From the NCBI RefSeq assembly GCF_000397065.2, contig NZ_KE007317.1, positions 190,969 to 254,968 on the forward strand: 64,000 nucleotides of DNA, given 5' to 3'. A program made the translations under genes and the position numbers. Position 1 is the stretch's first letter; the number at the start of each line of letters is the position of its first letter. This DNA is from Marinobacter lipolyticus SM19 (GTDB taxonomy: Bacteria; Pseudomonadota; Gammaproteobacteria; Pseudomonadales; Oleiphilaceae). Of the stretch, positions 45,418 through 54,320 are shown piece after piece. The notes beneath the pieces are model-generated. The model saw nothing but the letters and a program-made list of their open reading frames with translations. It searched no databases and was not told where the DNA came from.

Positions 45418-46313
45418 TTCCAACCTGTTTTTGCGACGATTATGTCGTGCCAACCCGAAGCAGGAGTATGTTGAAACTGGGTTATCTTGCCCAAACCCTG
45501 TCCTCCCGCGGTCTGGCGACATTGATCGACCCAGGCATTCTGGACACGGATCTTCTGTATGAACTCCACGACCCCGCGTATGTAGACGCCTTTCTCAATG
45601 GCAAAAAACCGTTGGCGATCAGCCAGAATCTGCCCTGGTCAGCCATGCTCCGGTCCGCGGTGCTTGCCATGCAGGCCGGGCAGCTCAAGGCGGCAAGCAT
45701 TGCCATGGAACATGGAATCGCGGCTAATCTTGCCAACGGATTTCACCACGCCAAATATGCCAGAGGCGGTGGCTTCTGCACCTTTAACGGACTTGCCCTG
45801 ACGGCCCTGGCATTCCCGCAACACCGGGTGTTTGTGCTCGACTGTGACGAACACGGTGGCAATGGCACCGAAGATTTCACGGAGCGATTACCCAATCTGT
45901 ACAACTACAGCATTTTTGGTAAGCGGTTTGGCTGTATCGGCGGGCACAGAAGCGTGGCAGACAGCCTGGAAGCGGGACCGTTCAACTTTTCGGCCTATCA
46001 ACAGGCGCTTGAACGGGCGTTCGCCACCATGTCAGGCTGGAAACCGGACCTTGTGGTATATCAGGCCGGTGTTGATTGCCACCAGCAGGATCCCATCGGC
46101 CGGGGTTTCTTGTCGGCGTCAGAACTCAAGGAAAGAGACTGGCTTGTTTTTGAGTATTGCCGCCGACAGTCGATTCCTGTTGTTTTTACAATGGCCGGCG
46201 GCTACCACGAGCTTGAGCAGGTCGCAGAACTTCATACCAATACGTTTATTTCCGCAAGCGCTACCCAATTTTCGCTCTCGACGAAGCCAGAAAATGCTAA
46301 GTTCTCTTTATGA
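45414..46313 (+). CDS. histone-deacetylase-family hydrolase
   Basis: This 299-residue protein is of the class II histone deacetylase / acetylpolyamine amidohydrolase superfamily. The catalytic and zinc-site motifs are visible: GFHHAKYARGGGFCTFNG (double His, then the FC-x-FN segment), VLDCDEHGGNGTEDF (Asp-x-His zinc ligands) and YQAGVDCHQQDPIG (third ligand Asp), with a late MAGGYH loop carrying the active-site tyrosine candidate. It would remove acyl groups from a lysine or an amine. It overlaps the preceding unknown gene by four bases. Given the nearby polyamine genes, an acetylpolyamine substrate is possible; a protein partner in the GTPase operon is an alternative. Confidence 0.88.
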   Translation: MIPTCFCDDYVVPTRSRSMLKLGYLAQTLSSRGLATLIDPGILDTDLLYELHDPAYVDAFLNGKKPLAISQNLPWSAMLRSAVLAMQAGQLKAASIAMEHGIAANLANGFHHAKYARGGGFCTFNGLALTALAFPQHRVFVLDCDEHGGNGTEDFTERLPNLYNYSIFGKRFGCIGGHRSVADSLEAGPFNFSAYQQALERAFATMSGWKPDLVVYQAGVDCHQQDPIGRGFLSASELKERDWLVFEYCRRQSIPVVFTMAGGYHELEQVAELHTNTFISASATQFSLSTKPENAKFSL

Positions 46314-46343
46314 CCACGACATTCGGCTGAAGGGTAGTTAAAG

Positions 46344-46754
46344 ATGATGCGAACACAGTTCCTGCAGGATTTGATCAAGCAGCTCTCGCCAACACTGGAC
46401 TCGACGACCTATGTGTACTGCACAGTACCAAAGGCAAAGTACGGCGAATTGGAACACCTCAAGCCCATCGTCAGCATTGCCGAACTGGAAGGCCTTACTC
46501 TGGTTATTCCTCTGGATGAGGCCCGAGCCGAAGGCCTGGACTACTACAGGGTCTTCCGTCGCATTACCCTTGAGGGCCACTCCAGTCTTGAGGCTCTGGG
46601 TCTAACATCCGTGGTAACGAGCCTGCTGGCCGAACGGGGCATTACCACCAATGTCATCGCAGGGTTTTATCACGACCACATGTTCGTACCCAGCGATCGA
46701 ATCGATGAGGCTATGGCGGCACTGAAGGAGCTGGCCAGCAACCCCGGCGGTTAA
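46344..46754 (+). CDS. ACT-domain protein (DUF2241/ACT_3 type)
   Basis: This 136-residue protein matches the small double-ACT family with the C-terminal signature GFYHDHMFVPSDRIDEAM and the mid segment YRRITLEGHSSLEALGLTS (here YRVFRRITLEGHSSLEALG). ACT domains bind amino acids or related effectors; no function is known for this family. It begins 30 bases after the deacetylase stop and so may be the last gene of that operon. Two adjacent ATGs (46344, 46347) are possible. Confidence 0.78.
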   Translation: MMRTQFLQDLIKQLSPTLDSTTYVYCTVPKAKYGELEHLKPIVSIAELEGLTLVIPLDEARAEGLDYYRVFRRITLEGHSSLEALGLTSVVTSLLAERGITTNVIAGFYHDHMFVPSDRIDEAMAALKELASNPGG

Positions 46755-46838
46755 AGGAGTACAACAGTAAATAGTGATCGATCGATAGCGGTGGTTCACA
46801 CTGTTGCCCATAATCAAACCAACGCATGAGGAGTCCCA

Positions 46839-48554
46839 ATGATAGAGCGGCGTCACCGGGAAACGCCCACAACGGTCGCGACCCTCGACGATCTCGCACC
46901 GTTGGCAGACTATTCATTCATGGACACGCTCAACTGCGATCCCGAGGGGAAAGCAAACGGAGCTGACCACGCCCCTCGGCAAGTCTTCTCGGGTCACTAT
47001 GTGCCGGTTAAACCCACGCCCATCGAAAACCCCGAATACGTCGCGCATGGGAAACATCTGTTTCACGAACTGGGTTTCGCCGACAGCATGGCGCAGTCAG
47101 ACGACTTCGTGCGCATGTTCTCGGGCGACTTATCCCGGGTTCCGGAACCTCTGCGCAATGTCGGGTGGGCGTGTGGCTACGCGCTGTCTATCTACGGCAC
47201 CGAATTCTACCAACAATGCCCGTTCCAGACCGGCAATGGCTACGGCGACGGCCGCGCTATTTCGGTGCTTGAGGCTGTCATCAACGGGCAGCGATGGGAA
47301 ATGCAGTTGAAAGGGGCAGGGCGCACACCCTACTGCCGAGGAGCGGACGGCCGGGCCGTGCTGCGATCCAGTGTACGGGAGTTCCTGGCCCAGGAGCACA
47401 TGCACGCGCTTGGTGTGCCCACGTCACGGTCTCTGAGCCTGTACGTATCAAAAACCGAGCAAGTCAGGCGACCTTGGTACTCGGAGGGCTCACGCTCAAT
47501 GGATCCGGATATCCTTATATCCGAGCCCGTTGCCATCTCGACGCGTGTTGCACCATCGTTCATTCGGGTAGGGCAGCTCGAGCTCTTTAGTCGTCGTGCC
47601 CGCAAACAGGAACACCCGCAGGCGATGGAGGAGCTCGAGAAGATCGTCTTGCACCTGATCGATCGTGAGTACGGTGACGCCATCGACCAGTCACTGGCCA
47701 CTGCCGAAAAGGTCGTGTTGCTTGCACGCGAGTTCCGCAGCCGATTGACGTCGCTTGTAGCGAACTGGATCCGTGTTGGTTACTGCCAGGGTAACTTCAA
47801 CAGCGACAATTGTGCTGCGGGCGGCTTCACGCTCGACTATGGACCGTTCGGATTCTGCGATGTGTTTGATCCGCAGTACCAACCATGGACGGGTGGCGGA
47901 CATCACTTCGCGTTCCTCAACCAACCAGCAGCGGCAGAACGCAATTTTCACTCATTTTGTTCGGCGGTGCGGCCTTTGTTGGCAGGGCATCCAGACTGTC
48001 TGCGGCAGCTGGAAGAGATTCAAAGGGATTTCCCGAAGGTAATGCAAGCGCAAATGGAGCAGATGTGGGCGGCCAAGCTTGGACTTGACGCCTTTGACAC
48101 GGTTTTGTTCCGCGAGCTCGCAACGCTGATGATGCAAACGCCTGTTGATTACACCCTATTCTTCCGGGAACTCTCGTCGTTGCCAGATGAAATTGAGCCA
48201 CTCAAGAAAAGCTTCTACAAGGGAGCGACTTATGCTGCAGACCCCGAAGGGATAGATAAGCGCTGGTCAGCGTGGCTCACAAAATGGCAATCGCTAACTC
48301 AATCTCGCTCTCCTGAGGAGCTTTCCAGTCAGATGAAGCTCGTCAATCCCAAGTACAGTTTGAGGGAGTGGTTCGTTGTGCCTGCCTATCAGCAAGCGGC
48401 AGCGGGGAATTACGCTTTGCTGAGAGAACTGCAGGACGTGATGACGCAGCCATACGCCGAGCAATCGGAGGACGTAGAGAAGAAATACTACAGGCTGAAG
48501 CCGCCGGAGCTCTTTGAGGTTGGTGGTTGGTCGCACTATAGCTGCTCGTCTTGA
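46839..48554 (+). CDS. selO: SelO-family protein adenylyltransferase (YdiU-like)
   Basis: This 571-residue pseudokinase-fold protein belongs to the SelO/YdiU family, which transfers AMP to protein hydroxyl groups. Recognised segments are [39 protein letters not shown] (written in part), [34 protein letters not shown] and FDPQYQPW. The C-terminus ends Cys-Ser-Ser, matching the redox-active selenocysteine-Ser-Ser end of animal SelO with cysteine in place of selenocysteine. It is longer than Escherichia coli YdiU and has an extended C-terminal half. GAGGAG precedes the ATG. It may be read through from the ACT gene (84-base gap). Confidence 0.88.
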   Translation: MIERRHRETPTTVATLDDLAPLADYSFMDTLNCDPEGKANGADHAPRQVFSGHYVPVKPTPIENPEYVAHGKHLFHELGFADSMAQSDDFVRMFSGDLSRVPEPLRNVGWACGYALSIYGTEFYQQCPFQTGNGYGDGRAISVLEAVINGQRWEMQLKGAGRTPYCRGADGRAVLRSSVREFLAQEHMHALGVPTSRSLSLYVSKTEQVRRPWYSEGSRSMDPDILISEPVAISTRVAPSFIRVGQLELFSRRARKQEHPQAMEELEKIVLHLIDREYGDAIDQSLATAEKVVLLAREFRSRLTSLVANWIRVGYCQGNFNSDNCAAGGFTLDYGPFGFCDVFDPQYQPWTGGGHHFAFLNQPAAAERNFHSFCSAVRPLLAGHPDCLRQLEEIQRDFPKVMQAQMEQMWAAKLGLDAFDTVLFRELATLMMQTPVDYTLFFRELSSLPDEIEPLKKSFYKGATYAADPEGIDKRWSAWLTKWQSLTQSRSPEELSSQMKLVNPKYSLREWFVVPAYQQAAAGNYALLRELQDVMTQPYAEQSEDVEKKYYRLKPPELFEVGGWSHYSCSS

Positions 48555-48611
48555 CGGGCAGCCGGTCGCGTGGCGGTTTCCGTACCGGCCCAGTGAGAGG
48601 GCGAAAATAGA

Positions 48612-48628
48612 TGGACGACCACAGAAAG
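48612..48628 (+). repeat. outlying copy of the island end repeat (L0)
   Basis: These 17 bases are identical to the first 17 bases of the 24-bp terminal repeat at 49137 (TGGACGACCACAGAAAG). They lie 58 bases after the selO stop, where base composition turns AT-rich. They may mark an older or alternative left end of the island. Confidence 0.65.
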
Positions 48629-48707
48629 GAGCGGTTGGGTTTGCAGTTGGCACTATAGTTGGGATTGTTATTGGGCCATAACACCTGAAGGCAGGACATT
48701 AATCACA

Positions 48708-49007
48708 ATGGTAAAGGTTCTATTGAAGGTATTGGCAATTGGAGTGGGTGGACTGGCTTTGTTATTTCCAGTCATCTATCTTATTATATACTTCAATATA
48801 TCTCGAGATACCTTAATTGGAATTTTAGGGATTGGATCATTGGCTGTGTCGTTATTTATAATCGTGTTTGGTATTGCCTTGTTTTTTAAGGCAAGTATTT
48901 CCAAATTTTCTTTACTAAGATCCTTCTTGTCAACAGGTTATTTTGTTGCGGGGATTGGTTTCTGGAACCTAATAAACGCAGGTTGGTTAAACGTCACTTT
49001 CATATAG
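48708..49007 (+). CDS. small hydrophobic membrane protein, unknown
   Basis: This 99-residue protein is almost entirely hydrophobic, with three probable membrane helices (about residues 5-28, 37-60 and 72-95). The coding DNA is clearly AT-richer than the flanking selO gene, with runs such as TTATTATATACTTC, which suggests recent acquisition. No family is recognised. The ribosome site is weak. It lies between repeat L0 and the 24-bp left end of the island. Confidence 0.5.
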   Translation: MVKVLLKVLAIGVGGLALLFPVIYLIIYFNISRDTLIGILGIGSLAVSLFIIVFGIALFFKASISKFSLLRSFLSTGYFVAGIGFWNLINAGWLNVTFI

Positions 49008-49136
49008 TGCCCAGTTTTTCCTCGTACCAGGTGGTTCACTCCGAATCTTCTGCATCGTGGTAACTGGCCTTGGGTTTTAAACCGCGCGAGGCGCTCCAGG
49101 ACTTGGAAAAGCCTTGTTTGGGGAATCTTAGGTTGG

Positions 49137-49160
49137 TGGACGACCACAGAAAGTGCTAAA
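49137..49160 (+). repeat. left terminal repeat of the RHS island (L1)
   Basis: This 24-base sequence is the exact reverse complement of 54321-54344. Its inner part, CCACAGAAAGTGCTAAA (49144-49160), recurs with one change in L2 and two in L3. Confidence 0.8.
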
Positions 49161-49198
49161 CCGCTGAAACCAGGAATCAAATGGTTACAGAAGAAATT

Positions 49199-49215
49199 CC
49201 ACACAAAGTGCTAAA
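49199..49215 (+). repeat. internal end repeat L2
   Basis: CCACACAAAGTGCTAAA is a 16-of-17 match to the inner part of L1, in the same orientation and 55 bases inside it. Confidence 0.75.
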
Positions 49216-49258
49216 CAAACTTAAAGTAAATTCTAGAATAGCGAGCTGATTTCAGTTT

Positions 49259-49275
49259 CCACACAAAGTACTAAA
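49259..49275 (+). repeat. internal end repeat L3
   Basis: CCACACAAAGTACTAAA is a 15-of-17 match to the inner part of L1, in the same orientation, 60 bases inside L2. Confidence 0.75.
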
Positions 49276-49569
49276 TTCGTCGTCCAGCTCGGGAACCGTA
49301 TTTTTCCAAATACGGGGTCAGGGTCATGGTAAGCCTTTATCATGCTCACTAGCTGGGCCGATTACGGGTGAGAACAACACTTTCCTTCCTAGAAGAATGT
49401 CAGCCTCAAAAATTACTTTTTTCAGCTATCAATTTGTTAAATGCCCAGCCCTCTGCTAATCATTTCCTTTATGAACGACGTTAGGCGCTGACAGTTTTCA
49501 GCGTGCGGATCCACCTATGGTCAGTTTTTAGTACTCGCCCAAGGGCGGAATGACAGGGAGGTTATGTTC

Positions 49570-52500
49570 ATGAAGGCTTTGATTCGTCTTTCCACACCAC
49601 TGCTGTTTCTTCTATTTGGGGGGGCATTGTTGGCAACCCCGTCACCTGTCTCTGCTTGCGCGAACTACTGTGAACACAACCCGACACACAGGGATTGGGA
49701 AGCTTCTATTACCCGCGTAGATACAGGGGAGGAACTCACTGACGGCATGACCGTGGAGGCACGCACAAAGATTAGAATTGATGGCCGTGCGGAAAGCTTT
49801 GGCTCATGTGATTGCTACGGTGTGTTAGAAAATGGCGAGTGTGGAATAATCTCATCCTATAACCTTCCGGTTCATCATCAATTCCATGGGATGAATATCT
49901 CAAGTGATTCATTGAATGGGCGATACCGCGCAGGCTTAGTGTATGGCAAGGACGAATCAGGCACTACGGCATTCTACAATGTTTTGGACACGGCTCTTGA
50001 TAACAGCACCGGGCCTGTCTATCAGACTTTATATTACCCGGGGCTATGGAAGTTTGATCTTTGGGCAGCAAACAGTGTCGGCGCCTGCACGGACGCGTCT
50101 CCGGATTCTCAGGGGCCGATTAATATAACCCTGAAAGTGGTCGAAGAAATTGATGATGACCTTGGTCCAAAAGAATGTAACCAAGCCGTAGGCGAGCCGA
50201 TCGATGTCACCAACGGGAACATGTATTTGCAGCAGGAGGATTTTACATGGCCAAAGGCGCACTTGCTGCCAAAATTCGTGCGCACATATAACAGTCTATC
50301 CAGTAAAATGGGGCGGTTTGGGAGAGGCTGGACCACCATTATAGATGAGTCGATAAGCGAATTTGGTGATCTTGCAGTTCGACTGAACCTGGCCGATGGA
50401 GGGACTGTTTACTTCTATCGCGATGATACCGAAAGCGGTTATATCCCAGATGAACGTCCAGGGGAGTTCAAGGAGATCACGAAAACAGAGGATGGTAAGT
50501 ATATTCTTTACCTTTTAGGCGGTGTCACAAAAGAGTTCGACGTTTCTGGCAGACTAACAACAATAACCGATCTTAATAATCAGCAGGTAGTTATTGGTTA
50601 CGATGAATTCGATCGTCCCGCAAGTATAAGCCAATCATTTGGAAAGACTCTGACATTAGACTATTCATCTGATACCAGTAGTTTCGTAACGTCAATATCA
50701 GATGACCAGGGAATCGTCATAGACTATCACTACCAAACATTGCAAAGACTATCAGGAATACGGTATAGAGATGGATCTGGATATGACTTTACTTTTAGCA
50801 GTGGTGGTCCTAATTATTTCCAAATAGCCTCGGTTAAAGACATGCTAGGACATACCCTGGAATCTCACATTTACGATGATCAGGGACGGGCGATCACCTC
50901 TTCACGTCATAACGATATTGAGAAAGTCACATTAAACTATGTAAGTTCCTCTGAAACGCTGGTCACAGACGCGCTCAACAATACCACAACCTATCATTTC
51001 TCGGACAAGCCGGGTAGGAGCTTAGTCACAAGCGTGGAGGGAAGCTGTTGTGGTAGCTCCGAAACGAAAAGTTGGACCTACAATGAGTTTGGCCAGATCA
51101 AGACTGAGACGGATGGTCTGGGAAATACGATTTCCTATAGTTACGACGCCTCCGGAAACAAAATCAGTGAAACTGATCCACAAGGAAATACGACGCAGTT
51201 TGCCTATAACTCGTTGGGGCAGGTGATCAGCAAAACCGACACCTTGGGTAACACCTATACGTACACTTACGATGGGAACGGTAACTTGCTCAGTTTGGTA
51301 GATCCCCTGGGGAATGGCTATCAACACGCCTATGATAGTTATGGAAGAATCCTGACAAGCACGGATCCAAACGGCAATGTGACCGAATTTGGTTACGATG
51401 CTCAAGGCAATCTGAGCACGCTGACGACCCCGCTAGGGGAGACTACCACTCTGTCTCATGATAGCTATGGGCGCATTTTGAGTGTTAGCGACCCACTTGA
51501 TAATACATCCAGCTATAGTTATGACTCAGTCGGCCGGCTCGTTTCCATCACGCACCCAGATGGAAATTCCGTTTCGCTGGCCTATGATGCTGCTGGGCGG
51601 CTAACAAGTGTTACCGACGAACTCGGTCAGATCACAAGCTACACCTATGATCCGGGTTACCGCCTTACCAGTGTCACAAATCCTGCCGGCGAAACAGTCG
51701 CCTATGGTTATGACGTAATGTCCAAACTGACGTCAGTAACCGACGGAGAGGGGCGCCTGACAACTTATGGTTATGACTCTATCGGGCGCCTGACAGCAGC
51801 TTCTCATCCAGCCGGCGGAACCTTCACCTATGACGCTGCGGGGCGGCTGTCTACCAAGACAGATCACAAGGGTGTGACCACCGCGTACTCATTCGATGCT
51901 AATGGGCGTTTGCTCGGTAAAACCTATTCCGATGGCTCGCCATCGGTCAGCTACACCTATGATGCGGTAGGCCGCTTAACATCCGTTGCCAACGGGGCGG
52001 AAACGTTAACCTATATCTATGATGACGCCGGACGACTTGTTTTGGAAACCAGTCAAAACAGCGGACGGATGATCACTTATGCGTATGACCCTGCTGGGCA
52101 CCGAACAAGTATGGACCTCAGCGGCGCGCCCCTGATGAATTATGATTACAATGAAAATGGCATGCTGGCGTCAGTTATCACGAATGGCCATTCGTTTGGC
52201 TACAGCTATGATAGCGCTGGCAGGCATACATTATTGACTCGCCCCGATGCCGCAATCGATACGTCTTTCCAATACGATAATCGATCCAGGCTAACATCCG
52301 CAGTCACGTCACGTCGCTACAAGACACTCGGGGACCTGGTCTTTAGTCTCGATCCACTAGGTAACAATGAGATATTCGAGGAGTTGGCCTTTAGTTTCGA
52401 TCCGCTAGGTAACATTCTTTCGAAAACCTCAACCAGCGGAACAGAAACATACGATTATGACGAAGCATCGAGGCTAACACAGGTCACACGTGAGGGAGCT

Positions 52501-53628
52501 AACTCAGAATCGTATGCATACGACCAGGTTGGCAATCGCATCCAATCTCACATCGACTCCGTTTGGACCTACAATTCGTTGAATCAATTGATTAATCATG
52601 GCAGTAATACGTATCGCTATGATGCCAATGGAAACCTCGTCGAAAAGGATACAGGGGGCTCAATCTGGACGTATCAGTGGAATGCAGAAAACCGCCTGGT
52701 TGGTGTCTGGAAAGACGGTGCGCCGGTTGCGAACTACCAATACGATGCTTTTGGACGGCGAATTAGTAAGACTGTGGCTGGCATTACAACCAGCTATGTA
52801 TATTCTCTGGACGGCCTTGTGGCCGAAATTAATGATGCCAACGCCATCGACACCTGGTACGGGTACGCCCCTAATGCGGTTTGGGGATCAAACCCATTAT
52901 TTATTGAGCAGGGAGGTGAGTTTGGCTATTACATAAATGATCAGCTAGGGGCACCTTTAGAAGTCGTTAGTGGTAATGGTACGACTATTTGGCAGGCTGA
53001 ACGGGATGCTTTTGGACGGGCTGTTGTTACGACCAATGACGTTACCAATAATATACGTATGCCTGGCCAATACTATGACTTCGAAACAGGTCTTTTTTAC
53101 AATTGGCATAGATACTATGATCCTGATGTAGGGCGGTATCTTCAAAGTGATCCCGTTGGGTTGCAAGGTGGGTTAAACACTTACGCCTACGTGGGCGGCA
53201 ACCCGTTGATTTACGTTGATCCACTGGGACTTGCATATAGCCCAATGGTTGAACATGGGATTTCCCGGCAAGAAGCTATGGCTCTTCCTCCAAACCAAGA
53301 CCCATGTGGTTGCTTTTCTAAAGCATTTCTTGGCTATGCCGAAGCAGGTGTTGCCGCTACTGAAGCGGCAACTGGGCCTTACGTAAATAAACCCCGTAGT
53401 GGTATTGCGGGCGGAGGTAAAGCTGGAAGTAAAACCAGTGCATGGAGTTTGGCAGTACATCAAGTTAACAATCGCGTAGGTAAAAATGCTGCTACCGCAG
53501 CTGCCAGAACTATGGGAAGGGTAGCGTCACGTGCAGTTCCGTATGCTGGTACCGCCTTGCTGATATACGATATAAATGTATTTAATCAATGTATGGAAAA
53601 ATGTGGCGAAGGTGAATGTAAACAATGA
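49570..53628 (+). CDS. RHS/YD-repeat protein with variable C-terminal tip (probable polymorphic toxin)
   Basis: This 1352-residue protein begins with a signal sequence ending VSAC, which could be a lipobox. It is followed by about 150 unassigned residues, a DUF6531-like segment (EPIDVTNGNMYLQQEDF), some 700 residues of YD repeats (such as YSYDSVGRLV, YGYDSIGRLT), and the RHS core end (YLQSDPVGLQGGLNTYAYVG, then NPLIYVDPLGL). The last 130 residues after DPLGL are unlike the core and should be the effector tip; no known toxin motif is visible. The gene next downstream overlaps by four bases and looks like an immunity gene. The second ATG (49570) is preferred because AGGGAGG lies eight bases ahead. 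Confidence 0.9.
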   Translation: MKALIRLSTPLLFLLFGGALLATPSPVSACANYCEHNPTHRDWEASITRVDTGEELTDGMTVEARTKIRIDGRAESFGSCDCYGVLENGECGIISSYNLPVHHQFHGMNISSDSLNGRYRAGLVYGKDESGTTAFYNVLDTALDNSTGPVYQTLYYPGLWKFDLWAANSVGACTDASPDSQGPINITLKVVEEIDDDLGPKECNQAVGEPIDVTNGNMYLQQEDFTWPKAHLLPKFVRTYNSLSSKMGRFGRGWTTIIDESISEFGDLAVRLNLADGGTVYFYRDDTESGYIPDERPGEFKEITKTEDGKYILYLLGGVTKEFDVSGRLTTITDLNNQQVVIGYDEFDRPASISQSFGKTLTLDYSSDTSSFVTSISDDQGIVIDYHYQTLQRLSGIRYRDGSGYDFTFSSGGPNYFQIASVKDMLGHTLESHIYDDQGRAITSSRHNDIEKVTLNYVSSSETLVTDALNNTTTYHFSDKPGRSLVTSVEGSCCGSSETKSWTYNEFGQIKTETDGLGNTISYSYDASGNKISETDPQGNTTQFAYNSLGQVISKTDTLGNTYTYTYDGNGNLLSLVDPLGNGYQHAYDSYGRILTSTDPNGNVTEFGYDAQGNLSTLTTPLGETTTLSHDSYGRILSVSDPLDNTSSYSYDSVGRLVSITHPDGNSVSLAYDAAGRLTSVTDELGQITSYTYDPGYRLTSVTNPAGETVAYGYDVMSKLTSVTDGEGRLTTYGYDSIGRLTAASHPAGGTFTYDAAGRLSTKTDHKGVTTAYSFDANGRLLGKTYSDGSPSVSYTYDAVGRLTSVANGAETLTYIYDDAGRLVLETSQNSGRMITYAYDPAGHRTSMDLSGAPLMNYDYNENGMLASVITNGHSFGYSYDSAGRHTLLTRPDAAIDTSFQYDNRSRLTSAVTSRRYKTLGDLVFSLDPLGNNEIFEELAFSFDPLGNILSKTSTSGTETYDYDEASRLTQVTREGANSESYAYDQVGNRIQSHIDSVWTYNSLNQLINHGSNTYRYDANGNLVEKDTGGSIWTYQWNAENRLVGVWKDGAPVANYQYDAFGRRISKTVAGITTSYVYSLDGLVAEINDANAIDTWYGYAPNAVWGSNPLFIEQGGEFGYYINDQLGAPLEVVSGNGTTIWQAERDAFGRAVVTTNDVTNNIRMPGQYYDFETGLFYNWHRYYDPDVGRYLQSDPVGLQGGLNTYAYVGGNPLIYVDPLGLAYSPMVEHGISRQEAMALPPNQDPCGCFSKAFLGYAEAGVAATEAATGPYVNKPRSGIAGGGKAGSKTSAWSLAVHQVNNRVGKNAATAAARTMGRVASRAVPYAGTALLIYDINVFNQCMEKCGEGECKQ

Positions 53629-54011
53629 ACAGTGACGAGTTAACGAACCAAATTTTAAAGTTGGTTGCGAAACATGCTTTATGTCAGCCAGATCAGATTT
53701 CTACTGCCACAAAAATAGGTGAAGAATTACGAATTGTCGGTGATGATGCCGACGAGTTGTTGACTGATTTTTCATCCGAATTTAATGTTGATATTTCTGA
53801 TTTAGACTTTGACAAATACTTTCCATGCGAAGCTACTGCGAATATGCATTTTTATTTATCTGCAATAGCAATAAGCAAGCACCAAAATCCAATGGTACTT
53901 GCTTTCCGTTACTTTGAATCTAAGTTTTGGCGTTTATTTGCCTCGAAAACAAAATACCAGACACTTACTGTTGATGACCTTGTAAACATCGCAAACCGTG
54001 GAAAGGTGTAA
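53625..54011 (+). CDS. DUF1493-family protein, probable RHS immunity protein
   Basis: This 128-residue acidic protein resembles the DUF1493 family, which has an acyl-carrier-like helical start (STATKIGEELRIVGDDADEL followed by LTDFSSEFNVDISDLDFDKYF). These genes often sit directly behind RHS genes in enterobacteria. The four-base ATGA overlap with the RHS gene shows that both are made together, as expected for a toxin and its immunity partner. The family function is not established; immunity is inferred from position. Confidence 0.75.
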   Translation: MNSDELTNQILKLVAKHALCQPDQISTATKIGEELRIVGDDADELLTDFSSEFNVDISDLDFDKYFPCEATANMHFYLSAIAISKHQNPMVLAFRYFESKFWRLFASKTKYQTLTVDDLVNIANRGKV

Positions 54012-54037
54012 CTGCTAATTAGCAGTAAGCGTCAAAG

Positions 54038-54265
54038 TTGACCCTGGGCTCAAAAAGAAACGGAGATACTGAAAGCAAATGCCACGCGATCTACCGCAAC
54101 CTGGAAAATGCATTGCATGAGGCGGGTATTCCCCATAGCAGTAATGCGTTTCAGTACATCGCTTCCATGAACGCGTTTCAGCGTGCAGCAACTAGCGGCC
54201 AAACAATTACTGCCACTAAGCAAGACAGAAGCCGAAAAATCCCGTTCAAACATGTAGATAGATAG
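54038..54265 (+). pseudogene. orphan gene fragment
   Basis: A 75-codon frame without a ribosome site encodes CHAIYRNLENALHEAGIPHS followed by FQYIASMNAFQRAATSGQTI. The pattern loosely resembles the C-terminal end of a Gfo/Idh-type oxidoreductase (xYxNLxxAL...IxxxxAxxxAxxSGxxI), so it may be a remnant displaced with the island. This is a weak call; it could also be non-coding. It ends 13 bases before the packed right-end repeats. Confidence 0.3.
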
Positions 54266-54277
54266 GTGGGCGACGGT

Positions 54278-54293
54278 TTTAGCGCTTCTTGTG
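54278..54293 (-). repeat. internal end repeat R3 (degenerate)
   Basis: TTTAGCGCTTCTTGTG is a diverged, inverted copy of the inner end repeat, 20 bases inside R2. Confidence 0.5.
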
Positions 54294-54297
54294 AAAA

Positions 54298-54314
54298 TTT
54301 AGTACTTTCTGTGG
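54298..54314 (-). repeat. internal end repeat R2
   Basis: TTTAGTACTTTCTGTGG is the inverted form of the inner repeat with one change from R1 (TAC for CAC), 23 bases inside R1. Confidence 0.75.
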
Positions 54315-54320
54315 CTATTC

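Larger units (their letters stand above)
49008..49569. other. 562-base intergenic region with island-end repeats
   Basis: No gene is supported here. It holds the left 24-bp end repeat (49137-49160) and two further copies of its inner 17 bases (49199-49215, 49259-49275). A TTTAGTACT fragment in the opposite orientation lies at 49527-49535. The RHS ribosome site AGGGAGG lies at 49555-49561. A promoter for the RHS gene is expected between 49280 and 49550. Confidence 0.6.

Noticed and set aside
49137..49275. CRISPR-like array (three similar repeats with spacers of about 40 bases)
   Set aside because: Repeats are only 17 bases and diverge, copies recur inverted at the far end of the island, and there are no cas genes. 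An island-end array explains them better.
51060..52320. Tandem DNA repeats within the RHS gene as a separate repeat feature
   Set aside because: They are the normal YD repeats of the protein, diverged at DNA level.
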